Assembly (NCBI GenBank): GCA_921293015.1
Contig: OV121088.1
Coordinates: forward strand, 26,139,645 to 26,203,644
Reading direction: 5' to 3'
DNA: 64,000 nt
Origin: Phorcus lineatus
Taxonomy: Eukaryota; Mollusca; Gastropoda; Trochida; Trochidae
Below, piece after piece: positions 14,201 through 29,200 of this stretch. The notes under the pieces were generated by a model. It was not told the origin of the DNA. It made no database searches and was given only the letters and a program-made list of their open reading frames with translations. Within the stretch, counting starts at the first letter, position 1. Each line of letters starts with the position of its first letter. The position numbers and the translations under genes were made by a program.

Positions 14201-17200
14201 TTGCCTTATGTGAGTTATTATGATTTATAGATTTGTATCCCAGTGTCCCCGAAATATACTACTGAAAAGTTAAGGGCCAAACCTTTTATTCTACCAGGTA
14301 ATTGTATATGCACATATCAGATATATATATATATAATTTTTGGCGTAAGTCATATCAAAATTGGTTCACAATATTCTGATGACAAAACCTGTGTACAAGG
14401 TATATGTCATTTTCAAACAAAACGATTTTGACAGTCTCCTTAGAAACCATTAACTAAAGCTCAAAACAAGTCTCCACAAAACTGTTTGCATCGCCCAAAC
14501 GCATTAGGAGTTTATTATGTCCTTGCACGTGCACGATGCATTTTCCATGAACAGTTTGGGCATTAAAAAACCTTGCTGTGCTGCTCTCAGTTGAAATTTC
14601 AACATGGTCAGACGTCAGCCTAGTGAACTTGACAGAGGAAGAGCCATTGCATGGTTTCAACAGGGTTTTTCACAGAGAAATGTGGCACAGAGAATCGGTT
14701 GTAGCCAGAGCGTGATTGGGAGACTATATGGCAGCGTTTCCAGGCAACCAATTCAATTTAGAATCGCCCATTTAGTAGGCCAAGATCAATGTCACAACGC
14801 CAAGACCGGCATGTCATTCGAATGGCCTTGCGTCAGCGCGTTGTTACAGCGAGATGTCTGAGAGATGAACTGCGAAATACAAGTGATTTTCAGGTATCGG
14901 ACCAGACCATAAGAAATCATCTGCAAGCCTACAACATTGATCTCAACGGCAAGCGGTTTGAACACCTCTTCTTCATAGTCATAGACACTTGAGACGGCGA
15001 CAATGGGGGCGGGTTCTCTTTACTGATGAGTCCAGATTTGAATTACAGTTCAATGATGGCAGACTTCGCGTCTATAAGCGGCAAGGAGAAAGATTTGCCG
15101 ATGTTAACGTCAGACAACGCCATTGCTTTGGAGGTGGTACAGTAATGGTGTGGGCTGGAATTTCAATACATCACAGGACTCCTCTTTTCGTCATCCAAGG
15201 AAATTTGATAGGTGTCAGGTACAGAGACGAAATTTTACAGCCTTTTGTCATCCCAAGTCTTCGTCAAATGGGAGCAGGTTCTGTTCTTCAAGATGACAAT
15301 GCTAGACCGCATAGAGAAAGAGTTAATGAATTTTTCAACCAAAATGGTATTGAACAAATGGATTGGCCTGCATACTCTCCTGACTTGGCACCAATTGAGC
15401 ATGCATCGGATGAGTTGGGCAGACCTGATAATCTGAAGGCCATTCCCCAGATGTTTTTTTGATGTCTGATCGACAGCATGCCTCGTCATTGTTTCGACTG
15501 ATAACGAGCATGTGGTGGTTTCACTCATTATTGACAGTTGTGGAATTTGAGACAGTTTTGTTGGACCTCTTTATGCTCAAAATGGTGATTTTTCATCAGA
15601 TGCTCAGATAGTTGTGTATAAAAAGTGCATATATGCTTTGCATAACAGACTCAACAGTGAGACATATTGAACTCAATCTGACCAAAAGTGTGATTTACAT
15701 GTTCCCTGTGTCAAATAAAATGTGAAACAAAAATAATTGGTTGACCCTTAACTTCTCTTGAGTAGTATATTAGTCACGTACAGTTGCCAAGCCCTAAAAA
15801 CCTATTCTATCTTCTCTAGAAATAAAGGGCCTATGAAGCTGAAATTATATGTACACATGCTCTCCTTAGCTGCTGCAGGTGGTATTTAATGATTTAGTGA
15901 CCCCGTGACCCTTAATTAGGGCCACAGGGACCATGCCGCCAAAACCTGTTTTCATGTCTTCTCCAGAAGCAAAAGTTCTGAAAAGCTGAGACTTTTCTCA
16001 TAAAATAAATTAAATGAAGCTACAGAGCCAATGGCTTTATGTTTGTCCTGTTCCATTTGCAAGGAATAGAATTTTTGCATTTCAGGAGATCTCAAAGAAA
16101 AAGGAATCACTAAGACTGAAGGAGGACGTCTTGCAAAAATAATCTTCCATGTTCTGATCAAGAAAAATTTTCCAGAAGCACTGGCTCGTGTCTTCCAGTT
16201 CATATTGGGACATCAAATAAAAACACTGCAGATTTCAATTCAAGATGGTAGGTTGTTGAAATTTTGGATTGATGCATATCATGATAAATTTATTCTTGGG
16301 GGAATCTCTTTTTCTATTATGATTCTAAGGTTGTCTGTCCCACTTAATCATCAATTGCAGCTAATGTAGCTATTGTTTCCTCAGATAGACAGACTTAACA
16401 TGTTAGATTATGTTTTATCCTGGCCAGCCAAGATGTACATTTAAGTGACAAAACCTTCATTGCAATTTTAAGTTTGTGTAAGGATATTTCATATACCTTT
16501 GCTTGGGTTACTTTAAAGAATATACACTTGTAATTTAGTAACCTCTTAATGTACATTTTAAGTTGTTCCTCTCTCATAACTCCAAAATAGAGTGGCTCGA
16601 TATTTAATGTTGTCCGATATTTAATTCTGTCCGTCCATCTGTCCGTCGGTCACACATCTTTGTTCGGATCATATCTCCTAAACTATGCATGCTAGCTTCA
16701 CCAAACGTCATACACTTATCAACCATGATCCCTAGATGTGCCTTTTGAGGGTTTTACCAACAAGTGATTTGCTGTTTCCATGGAAACATGACTAAAACAG
16801 TGCCTCTATGACAAAGTCCTTTGTCTGTAGCATTTATCCTAAACTATATATACATGCTATCTTCATCAAACTTCATACACTTATCAACCATGATCCATAG
16901 ATGTGCCTAGATGTGAGGGAAAGACCAACAAATGATTTTTAAGGATTCAGCAATTTTGCTGAATCCTTATTGTTATTGGCGTGTTTTATTATTATTAAGG
17001 ATTCAGCAATTTTGCTGAATCCTTATTGTTATTGGCGTGTTTTATTATTATTTTTTTTTTTTTTTTTTATTCCACCGATTTTGTGCGCACGATTCAGCCC
17101 AAACCGCTAAAGCGATTACAGCCAAACTTGCCAGTCTTGTAGACCTTCATGAGACGAAGCCACAATAAGCTTTTGGGCTTAATCGGCTTAAGCGTTAAAG

Positions 17201-20200
17201 GCACAGTACCATCCAAAGTGCGAAAAATTAACATGGGAAGGTCTTTAAGAATCAAGAATAAAATCGATCGCGAACAGTCATTTCAGTTCACATGAGGGAG
17301 TCAAAGTTTGCATCACACTATATATCAATTAAGTGCGTTTGGAAGGGTTAAATTGCAAACCGTTGAAGGAAAACACACTCTAGCGTGATGAAATGCAGAA
17401 ATGCCCCCCTCCCCCCCCCCCCAATGCCCCCTCACCTGTTTAAAAGCAAATGGGAACGTGCGCAGAAGTCTTACATTGCTCCTGTAGCATGATTCGTCAA
17501 GTGCGTTAGCAAGGGCTAGATTGCATAAAATTGAAGGAAAACATCAATATTGAAGAACGGTCAAGACGTGTGACATCTCCAAATGCAGGTACATGCACTC
17601 TTGTATGTGTGAAAGGGCAAAAGTTTAGAGAAATACTCTACATTGCTCTTGTATCATGATTCGTTACGTGCGTTAGCAAGGGTTAATTTGAAAAGTTGAA
17701 GGAAAACTGTCAAGATATGCGACATGTGGAAAACTTTGAGAGAAATACTCTCCGATTTCTCATAAACAAGCACGAAATTGACAGTGTACAGATGGACAAA
17801 ATCGCTCTTTGTAGCAGAAGTCCGTACGAATGCACGTATGGACAGCGTGCGCGAGATGACCAAATGCACACAAGTGCGGCAAGAGCTGTCAAAATCTGAT
17901 CAGACAGGCAGAGAAGCGAGCAAAAAAGCCTGCCTGACTGACCTGAGCTGACTGACTGACATAGTCTTGATTATTTATATATATAAAGATCCTCAACCTA
18001 TGTACCAGCATTCGGGAACTATATTCCAGTGTCGGCAAAGCACTTGATCTCGCCAAAGGAAAACACTAGCCCTTGTTCAACTTTCACACCTCTACTGCCT
18101 CCCCTGCAGATACCCCTTACATTTTGATCTTGTTGCTTTCTTGCCTCAACTGGCAGCAGGCCGTGTACATCGAGTAAACCTCACTTCCGCTCCTATGTCT
18201 CGCTACGTACTGTAAACGTATACAAAACGTCATTTTCCTTCACAATACAGCTAAATCAACTGCAGTGTACTAAAAATGTCTTCAAAACGCTATCTAAACT
18301 TGCAAAAGCACTTAGTTTGCCCCCAAGAGCCACGGGTGCTCATATTTTGCTGAATCCTGTCATTGTCGTCGCTTGCGACTATATTTAAGGATTCAGCAAA
18401 TTTTGCTGAATCCTTATTGTTATTGGCGTGTTTTATTATTATTATTATTATTATTTTTTTTTTTTTTTTTTTTATTCCACGATTTTTGTGGTCACGATTC
18501 AGCCCAAACCGCTAAAGCTATTACAGCCAAACTTACCAGCCTGATAGAGCTTCATTAGGAGACCCCTGTAGAAGCTTTTGGGCTTAATCGGCTTAAGCGT
18601 TAAAGGCACAGTAGCACTCAAAGTGCGAAAAATTAACATAGGAAATTTTTTCAAAATGCACTTAGAGACTTGCAACTTTTTTTAAACGATGCGCAGTATC
18701 ATTACAAGCAAAAAAGTAAATCATGGCAAATTCGTAGCATCAATAGTTTGGCCGCCATATTGCTTTTTTGGACGTTTTGAAATTTCCGGACCCCATGCAT
18801 CTTTGAGAATCTTCTTCTCTGAAGATACTTGCATCTAAGAGCTGAAATTCATACTCAATGTAGCTGAAGCATTGTAATTTTGAATTTGACTTTTTCAAGG
18901 TCCTAACATTAAAACTTTTTTCTCAGCAACCTTGCAAATTCGGGCGACTTAGCTCATATAAGCATGTTCAAGGGGCGATAACTCCAAAAGTTAGACTCAC
19001 AATCGCAATATTTTTTCAGGAATATAAAACCAGTATGTGGACTTGCAGAAACTGTTAAAACATTGATCGCGAACAGTTAATTTCGTTCACAATAAACGAT
19101 CTAAAATCGCAAAAATACGTTGACTAAAAATTAACATAGGCTATTTTTGAAAAATGCACTTAGAGACCTGAAACTTGTTTTGAATGAAGCGTACTAACAG
19201 TATAAACAAAAAAGTAAATCATGACGATTTCATAAGTATTATACTTTTTGCACAATTTCAACTTATTTGTTCCAGAAATAGGTTTTCATTATTCCGCGAT
19301 TCTTGTGGACACGATTCAGCCCAAACCGCTAAAGCTATTACAGCCAAACTGACCAGTCTGATAGAACTTCATGAGACGACGCCACAATAAGCTTTTGGGC
19401 TTAATCGGATTAAGCGTTAAAGGCACAGTACGATCCAAAGTTCAAAAAATTAACATGGGTTATTTTTTCAAAATGCACTTAGAGACTTGCAACTTGCTTT
19501 AAACGACAGGCAATTACATTTGGAGCAAAAAAGTAAATCATGGCAAATTCGTAGCATGAATAGTTTGGCCGCCATATTGCTTTTAGTGATTTTTGAGTTT
19601 CATCTAAAAAAATCTTCTTCTCTGAAGATACTTGCATCTAAGAGCTCAAACTCTCCAATAATGTAGCTGAGACATTGGGAATTTCAGGGTGATTCAGATT
19701 TTGATGTCAGTCAAATATTTTTTGCTCACCACTTCTTTGCAAAAACCGGAGTATGCTTTGGAGATAAGGTTAGATGAAACTTGCTGCTGTAGATTAATGC
19801 ATGCTCCAATCTTCATGAAAATTTCACTGAAGCTGGCTAACATCCCTATGTTTGTACTGAATATGCTTTTTATGCGCTGAATCCTTTTGTCGTCGCTTGC
19901 GACTATATTTATTTTTGCAATTTTTGCTCTTATTTAAATGTTTGGTGACCCTGCAGGCCAACAATGATGTAGTTGGACTTCCGGTTATGTCGCCGTACGA
20001 GTAGGCAGGCGAAAAGTGTCGCTCCCCGAATCTGACTCCATCAGGCGAAATGTCTAACAGAAAGAAACAAAATAGAAACAAACAAACTCAAGAAACAGTA
20101 GAAGGTGAAAGTACACAGAAATTAGATAGTTTTATTATAACTCGGTCGAATTCAAAAGAAAACGTAAACTCTGACAGTCAACCCGGCATGGCGACACAAA

Positions 20201-23200
20201 TGGCGACCGGTCAAATTGAAAATTTTGATGAGATGAAGGTGTGTTTCGAGAAATTGCTGGAAGCGCAGACAAGAGATATCAAAGAAGAAATAAAAAGCGT
20301 AAGAACGGAATTAAGTGACATTAGAAAGGAAATCATGGACTTCGACGCCAAAGTTGAAAATGTGACAATATCACTCGAATTCAACGAAAACAAAATTAAG
20401 GAAAACAAGTCCGAGATAAACGCATTGAAAGCTGAACTGGAGAAGATGAAGCGAAATTTATTGACGCAGGAAACTTATTTGAGAAAAAACAGCCTTTTGT
20501 TATATGGCATACCCGAAGAATGTGATGCGGTTCAAGCAGCACGAGACTTGTTTATGAACATTCTCAAAGTTGAGCGAGTCGACGAAATCATGTTCGACAA
20601 CGTGCATAGGTTGAACAGAAAAAGCACAGACCCCAGTAACTTCCGTGCAGGCATGCCGAAACCAATTGCTGTTCGTTTTGTGTCGGCAATGGACAAGCAA
20701 CGTGTGTTCAAGGCTTCCTTAAAATCGGCCAAATCTCTCTGTTAATTTTTTGTCAACATATTTTTGCAATTTTAGATCGTTTATTGTGAACGAAATTAAC
20801 GTTCGCGATCAATGTTTTAACAGTTTCTGCAAGTCCACATACTGGTCTTATATTCCTGAAAAAATATTGCGATTGTGAGTCTAACTTTTGGAGTTATCGC
20901 CCCTTGAACATGCTTATATGAGCTAAGTCGCCCGATTTTGCAAGGTTGCTGAGAAAAAAGTTTTAATGTTAGGACCTTGAAAAAGTCAAATTCAAAATTA
21001 CAATGCTTCAGCTACATTGAGTATGAATTTCAGCTCTTAGATGCAAGTATCTTCAGAGAAGAAGATTCTCAAAGATGCATGGGGTCCGTAAATTTCAAAA
21101 CGTCCAAATAAAGCAATATGGCGGCCAAACTACTGATGCTACGAATTTGCCATGTTTGACTTTTTTGCTTGTAATGATACTGCGCATCGTTTAAAAAAAG
21201 TTGCAAGTCTCTAAGTGCATTTTGAAAAAAAAACCATGTTAATTTTTCGCACTTTGAGTGCTACTGTGCCTTTAACGCTTAAGCCGATTAAGCCCAAAAG
21301 CTTCTACAGGGGTCTCCTAATGAAGCTCTATCAGGCTGGTAAGTTTGGCTGTAATAGCTTTAGCGGTTTGGGCTGAATCGTGTCCACAAAAATCGTGGAA
21401 TAAAAAAAAAAAAATAATAATAAATATAGTCGCAAGCGACGACAAAAGGATTCAGCGCATAAAAAGCACATTCAGTACAAACATAGTGATGTTAGCCAAA
21501 TATTAGTTATTAATATTAGTTAAACTGTTAGCTGTGGACTCACAAAAATATATTAGACAAAAGTTATGAACCGAAAGTGCACTTGATTCACCCAGGAAGG
21601 ACATTTTAAGGGTGCTTCTGACGATAAAGACTTTATATTGTGTACACACAGATATGTGTATGGAATTTGTTTTGTTGTTTCTTTGTTATTATTTGTATTT
21701 AGTAGGATGGTGTGCCTACTGTCGTGTAGACAACAAAAGTATGTAATATCTACTTTTAGATTTTCTTTGATATGACTTAATGGCTTTATTAACTGCCAGC
21801 ACTGGGAGATACTAAATTGGTAAAAGACATCATGTTTAGTAGTTTTAGGAATAAAACTGAAGTAATTATGTAAAATTACTGTGAATTAATTATTATTTAT
21901 GGAAATACTCAAATTATATGAGTACGGTTGTTTTGATTTGGGCAGTGAGGCTTTATTGTTTTGCTTCTAATTTTGGTGAGTCAATTGGTCTGAGAAAGAT
22001 ATGTATTGAAGTTAGACTATTTCATTTCTAATTTTTATGTGGCAAAATGGGGAGTACAATTTGCCAAAAGAACTATTGGCAATATTGGACATTTAACCTT
22101 GATCTTTTTACCTTTATTTTGTTTAACTTTTGTTTCCCAATTCAATAACTATAAGGAAGTCCAAAATATGATTGTACTGTTTACATATACACTAGAAAAT
22201 GATATACAAAGAAAAACCATAGATGTTTCAGATGTAACAAATCTATTTGTTTCTTGCAGGTTTAGAATATGCATATATTTATGAATTAATTATTAACACT
22301 AATAAGATATCAGAATGAATGGTAGTAAAGAAAAATTTAAAATTTTATCCTTAAATTGTAGAGGCCTAAATAATATTTTTAAAAGGAAACAATTATTCAC
22401 ATTCTTGAGAAAAAAGAAAGCACAAATTTTTTGTCTTCAGGATGTACATTTTACAAAAGAACAGGAACAACTGATTAAGCAACAATGGGGATACAGTAAA
22501 TGTTATTTTAGTCATTTTAAAAGCAATGCAAGGGGAACAGCTATTCTCTTCAATAATGATTTTCAATTTGATATTTTACAGACTTTAATTGATGAAAAAG
22601 AAGGAAATTATGTAGCATTAAAATTGAAAATAAATGAAATTATATATTCATTAGTTAATCTGTATGGACCTAACACTGATGAACCTGACTTTTATACACA
22701 TATTAAAACTGTTATAGAAAGATTGGAAAGTGATAAGGCAATAATTTGTGGGGATTGGAATCTAGTACTAGATACAGATATGGATACATATAATTACAAA
22801 CATGTAAACAATCCCAAAGCTAGAACTGAGGTTATGGAGATAATGGATCTGTTAGAGTTAAAGGATCCGTGGCGTGAATTTCATCCAAATGATAGGCGAT
22901 TTACTTGGAGACAACCAACTCCTTTAAAGCAGTCTCGTTTAGATTTTGTTTTGATAACGCATAACATGATGTATTCTGTCGCGGATACGGACATAATTCC
23001 AAGTATTAATTCAGACCACTCAATTGTATCAATTACCATAAACTCATCACAAATGGAAAGGGGTAAAGGATTTTGGAAGTTTAATAATTCATTATTACAT
23101 GATGCAGAATATATAAAAAATGTAAAAGATATAATAAAAACAACACTGCAAAAATATCAGATCTCAGATCAAGATGAAGGTTTAAAATATGAACTCAATG

Positions 23201-26200
23201 ATCAGTTATTGTGGGAAATGCTACTTCTTGAGATTAGGGGTATGACTATATATTATTCTTCTACCAAGAAGAAAAAGAGAAATAAAAAAGAATCAGATCT
23301 GGAAAGTAAAATGCAAGAGTTAGAAATTGAGCTAGATAATGAGGAAAGTATAGCAGAGAAAGAAAATATTCTGAAAATGATTACTGATACAAGAGTAGAA
23401 TTGGAAGAAATAAATAAAGAAAAAACTCAAGGACTCTTTATAAGATCAAAAGCAACATGGATATAACATGGTGAGAAACCGAGCAAATATTTTCTGCATT
23501 TAGAAGCTAGAAACTTTCTAAATAAGTCAATTACAAAACTTGTAAGAAATGATGGTTCTGAAATTAATGAACAAAATGACATTTTAGAAGAAACTAAAGT
23601 TTATTATGAAAAATTGTATTCTAAAGAAGATTGTACAGAGATAGATCTCGAGACTTTGTTCTCAGATACATATGTCCCAAGGTTATCTACAATGGAATCA
23701 ACAAATCTAGAGGGTGAAATAACATATGAAGAATGCTTGGGTGTACTGAAAAATATGAAAAATGAAAAATCACCAGGTCCGGATGGTTTTACAACGGAAT
23801 TTTTTTAATTCTTTTGGAATGATTTAAATAAATATTTGATTAATTCTTTAAACTATGCTTATGAACATGGCTACTTATCTGTAACCCAGAAACAAGGATT
23901 AATTACATGTTTGCCAAAACCCAATAAGCCAAAACAGTTTCTTAAATCTTGGCGCCCCATAAGCTTGCTCAATACTTCATACAAAATCGCATCTGCTGTC
24001 ATTGCAAAAAGGATTAAACCCATTTTACCAACAATTATTAATGAAAATCAAAAAGGATTTGTACCAGGTAGGTTTATAGGGGAGGTTACTAGACTTATTT
24101 ATGATATTATGGACTACACCAAGACATTCCAAGTTCCAGGATTATTGTTAATGATTGACTTTGAGAAAGCCTTTGATTCTGTGGATAGACATTTTATCAA
24201 GAATGTACTCAATTTCTTTAATTTTGGACCAAGTCTACAAAAGTGGATCTCTGTTCTCCTAAATGATATTGAATCATGTGTTCTTGTGAATGGATTTGGA
24301 AGCTCATTTTTCAAAATAACAAGAGGTTGTAGCAGTGTTTGAATTAAAAAAGATTTGCCAGTTGGCCATCAGGGCCTGCAGGTCATAAAATCTGCAGGCC
24401 CTAAGTAAAATCTGCAGGCCCCAGTTCTAGAGACACACAAATAAAAACAACAAAGAAAACACAATTTAACAATATTTAGTTCTGAAATTGTTCACTAGCT
24501 GGACTGGACTGGAGACAGCTGACTGGAGACTTAAGTCTTTTAACCTTATGAAGAGACTACTAACTTATAGTTACTTAGTAGTTAGTACCACTAAGCAGTT
24601 AGCAGAGGGAGTTACAGTGAGTATGCTAAATCAAACAGTTCTTGGTCATCAGGAGAATCTGAGTCATAATCTGAACCACAGTCCTCAAAGTCTGAGTCAT
24701 CCAAAACCAAGTCATCCTGAACAGAGTCAGACACAGCAGCAGCAGCACCCTGTTCCCTCTGGTCTGCAACTGCTCCTGCCTCCACCTGTGCTTCATCATC
24801 TTCAGGGATCACTTCAACAAAGCTCTGGGTCTGTTTGGCTCTGACTGGTCTTCTGTGGGTTCTTCTGCAGCCATTCCAGTAGTGAATGGCTGCAGTAGGG
24901 TCAAAGTCAGAGAGGCCAGCAGAGTGCATCTTAACTCTCAGGAGCTCTGTCATAGATGAGCTGGATAATCTGTTCCTGTAGTCAGTTTTCAGCATTTTCA
25001 TTGCTGAAAACCCACGTTCACACTCTGCAGAGCTGGCAGGCAGGGTCAAAACTAGATCCACAAGCATGAGGAAGTTTGGAACTTTGCTGACATACTTGTT
25101 ATTGATGTCAGGCCATGTCAGTTCATAGATCTTCTCACTGAAATAATAAGTCTTGGACTTAGAATGTAAAGAAGATTTACAGGGTATCATTGCTAAAAAA
25201 AATGGTTTTCAATTTCAATGTTAAATCAAATTTGATATGAATTGGAAAATTTTGAATGCATGGTAGTAAACTACATTATCTAGAGTAATTATATACCTAC
25301 AATACTAACCTGTCATACAAAAGTTGTTTCAGAAGATCCCATTCTGTGGAAACCATTTCAACTTGACACCCTTGTTTCTTCAAAACTGCCTTGAAGTGGG
25401 AAGTCAAGTTACGGACTGCATCATCTCCAAACTCTGCAACACATTAATTATGAGTATCAGTCTCAGAAAGTAATAACTTATAAACACCTCAAATCAAAAC
25501 CATTGATGTACTTCACCACTTTACAAAAACTGTTTACATTTATCAAGAGTTTTTTTTATGTCAATGAAGTTGAATGAACTACATCTACATGTAATTGAAA
25601 TATAAAGGAATCTTAACCTTGAAAGTTAGTATGAATAATCCAAACTCTGTAAATAAAATGTAAGAATGTGAAAGAAAACATAGTGAGTAAAACACAAGAA
25701 TATTAAGAAACAAACATGTAAAGATTATTCAAAAAGGATAAATGGAGGGTTATCAGTTTTTATTTTGAAGGAAAATAAACCTAAATATAATTGTCAATAA
25801 CACATAATACTGAAGTATTAAGAATTATTTTCATAACAGTTATCTTTAAACATGATTGATTAAAGCATATGTACTTGAAGAGTTGAAGTACATAAACAGT
25901 TTTCTTTTTTTAGGTATTAACTTTACAAGGGTGTTTTATCCTGTATTAATGATTTAATCTAATTAGCCTCTTTCAATTTTGTTATAATAAAGATATTCTT
26001 TTATGATAACTCTCCCTTTAACTGAAAGTATATAAATTAAAATGTAATATAACATAATGCAGTGAGTATAATTTTCAGAACTTTGAATTCACAAGTTCAC
26101 AACCCACCAACAGAATAGCTAGTTGGCCAAGATGTCATGTCGACAATCTGGGTACTTTTCAGCAAACCTGAGCTGATGTCAGAAAATCTGTTTTGCATAC

Positions 26201-29200
26201 AGTCCATAATTTTTTTCACAATTACAGACGGGTACACAAAATTTCCTTTGAGTTCGTCACCTTCATAGCAACACTTGTCAGCCATATCAAGTTGGTACAC
26301 TTCTGATAGGAAATGCCCAGGCCTGTTGAATTTGATTTAATGTTCTGTCACAATGATCCTTAGTCAACAAAAGTCATACAAAAGACACGCAAAATACACA
26401 TTTTCCATAGCTCATTTCAGTGATTTTTAACGTGCTGATTCCTAATAGTTCCAATATAAAATGTAACCTTAGTTACAAAGTCAGTTTAATTCAACGCTGA
26501 TTAAAAATATGATCCCTCCTCTAGGTCAATATTTCACGAATTGAGTCCTAAAATATTAGATCAATATTTCAGATTGAAGCAGATATAAAAGTAATTCTGT
26601 ATATAGTATATAATAAATAGGAGCAGTTATTCCCTGAGCAAATAGGAAACAGTACAAATCTTCAAAACACATTAGTTACCTTTCTTCAAGTTTGCCCAGT
26701 GACACCATTGCTGACTGCAGCTGCTCGTGTACCAAGTAGATGCTTGACTGGGCATTCTGCAATGCTCTAGAGAAAGCCGATAAGACGGTGAGGATGTCCT
26801 GAAGGAACAGCATGTACAGGATAACAGACTTGGATGACATCAACTTCAACAGTGCTTTTGCCTTCAGCCCTTGTGTTCTGTCATCTGCCATCTGTTATAA
26901 ATAAAATGATACATTTGTAAATTATGAATAATCAAATATTTGGAACAGGTTGATCTTGTAAATATTAATAAAGATTGCTATAAAGTTTGTCACCGTTGTA
27001 GGCAAGGAGATCCAGTGTCACCATATATATTTATATTATGTGTAGAAATCTTAGCGCTCATGATTAGAAAAGATAAAAGGGTAAAGGGTATCAAAATTGG
27101 AAATATTGAAAGTATTTTGGCTCAGTTTGCAGATGATACTTCTTTAACTCTTGATGGTACAGAAAAAAGCCTTTATGCCCCATTAAATTTTTTTTAAAAT
27201 TTTGCAAGGTTTTCTGGACTTAAAGTTAATACTGAAAAAACTAGATTGATATGGATAGGATCTAAGAAGAGATCAAGATACAAGCTTTGTAAGGAATACA
27301 AACTTGATTGGACACAATCACAGTTTAAATTATTAGGTATCAATTTTGATGTAGATTTAGAATTAATGGTTGATATTAATTATTCAGATAAGCTGGAAAA
27401 AATTGAGAGAGAGATGAAAAGCTGGGAATTAAGACTTCTGACACCCATGGGAAGAAATGTTGTGTTAAAATCTTTATTACTTTCAAAATTAAATCATCTC
27501 TTCTCGTCAATACCAAGTCCACCAGATAATGTTATTCAGTCATTTCAGAAGAGATGTTTTGAGTTTGTTTGGAAGGGAAAGAAAGACAAAATTAAAAGAA
27601 GTGTTATTACATCAACTGCTAAAAATGGAGGAATCAATGTTCCAATATTAAAAAACATTATAAAGTCTCAAAAAATGTTTTGGATTGAAAGATTGCTATA
27701 TAGCAGTTCCATATGGAGTAAAAATGTTTTGATATACATTCCTAATAGTCAGAGACTGTGGCTTGCAGATGGTGCTTACATTGGCAATTGTATATTACCG
27801 GCTATTTTAAATACATTCTGGCAAGATGTTGTAAAAGCATGGGCTGACTATCTAACAATATGTTACCAGGATGAGAATCTCTGCTATAATGTTTTGAATC
27901 AATCTCTTTGGTATAATAGTAATATATTGATTGGTGGCAAAACTATATTTTATAGAAGTTGGGAAGAAAAGGGAATAACATATTTAAGAAATATTATGAA
28001 TGAAGCTGGTACTATTATGTCTCATGAAGAATTTATTGATAAATATGACATTGCTGTTGATTTTCTTACATACCAAGGTATTAAGAGTGCAACATATCAA
28101 TACTTTAATAAGAGAAACTGTACATTCATTGAGGAGAAAAACATATACTCCTTCCCAATTCTTCCATTTAATATTTCAAAACTTGATAAAAGTAAACATT
28201 TTTATCAAATATTATGTCAATTTAGTTTCAATAAATCAAATGGCCAATTGAAATGGGAAGAAATATTTGGCAAGGAGTTTCTACAGAATGAATGGGAGAA
28301 TATCAATATGATGCCTAATAGATGCACACACAGTGTTAATCTAAAATGGTTTCAGTATAAAATAACTCAGCATATTCTGACAACCAATAATTTTTTGTAT
28401 AAGATTGGATATATTGATTCACCATTAGCAGATACCTGAAAGTATTATCCACTTACTGTGTGAGTGTACTCATGTGAGAAAAGTGTGGAGGGAGTTGTCA
28501 GAATGGCTAGATAAATTGGCTGAAGGATTTATTGATTTAACACCAGAAAATATTATTTTTGGTTTTAAGGGTAAACATAATAACCCATTAAATACTATCT
28601 GTTTACTAGTGAAACAAAATATATATAGTATGAGCAGAAAGGGAAAGAAGCTCAATTTTAAAATCATTCAGAAAGAATTATTAAGATATTATCAGGCATT
28701 TAAATACATTGCCTTAAAAATTTACAAATAATGAGCGATCAAAATTCTTTTCATTTTGGTCCTCTTTCCACACTTTACTAAACTCACTGAATCAGACCGA
28801 TGCTTAAAAATCATAAAAAATGAAAACCTTGTAATACAATAGACCTGCTATAACTATGTATTTGAACTTGTTTAAAATGTGTATATTTGCATCCATGTAT
28901 GTTATGTCTATAATTATGGACAAATTATGTATGCATCTTATGGGAAATAAAAATATAAAAATAAAAATAAAAAAACAAAAAAACAATGATGTAGTTGTCA
29001 AAAAGGACAATCAATGCAGAACATCCTCCAAGCCACTGGTAGACCTTCCAAAACATCAAACAACGCCAATCCAGAGTAGTTTATCACATCAAATGTGAAT
29101 AACGTGATTCATATATTGGTGAAATGTCCCAGCCTCTCCCTTAAGGAATCAAGGAACACAAAACCTCATGCAGTCACCAACAAATACTCAAAATCAGGCA

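Larger units (their letters stand above)
19976..28981 (+). mobile_element. L1-like LINE, full-length insertion with nested elements
   Basis: The segment between the 16-bp duplications holds, in order: a short 5' leader, ORF1 (20050), an inserted inverted Helentron-like piece (20741-21497), an inter-ORF stretch, ORF2 with endonuclease and reverse transcriptase (22315-28731), and an A-rich AAAAAT-type tail ending at 28981. Subtracting the hAT (2.66 kb) and Helentron-like (0.76 kb) insertions gives about 5.6 kb, a normal size for an L1-type element. A long exact duplication and an A-rich tail are hallmarks of target-primed reverse transcription. ORF2 has three nonsense codons and a frameshift, so it is dead. 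Confidence 0.9.

Noticed and set aside
24488-24844. Plus-strand frame rich in proline, glutamine and serine
   Set aside because: It is the complement of the acidic tail of the minus-strand hAT exon, which has domain support.
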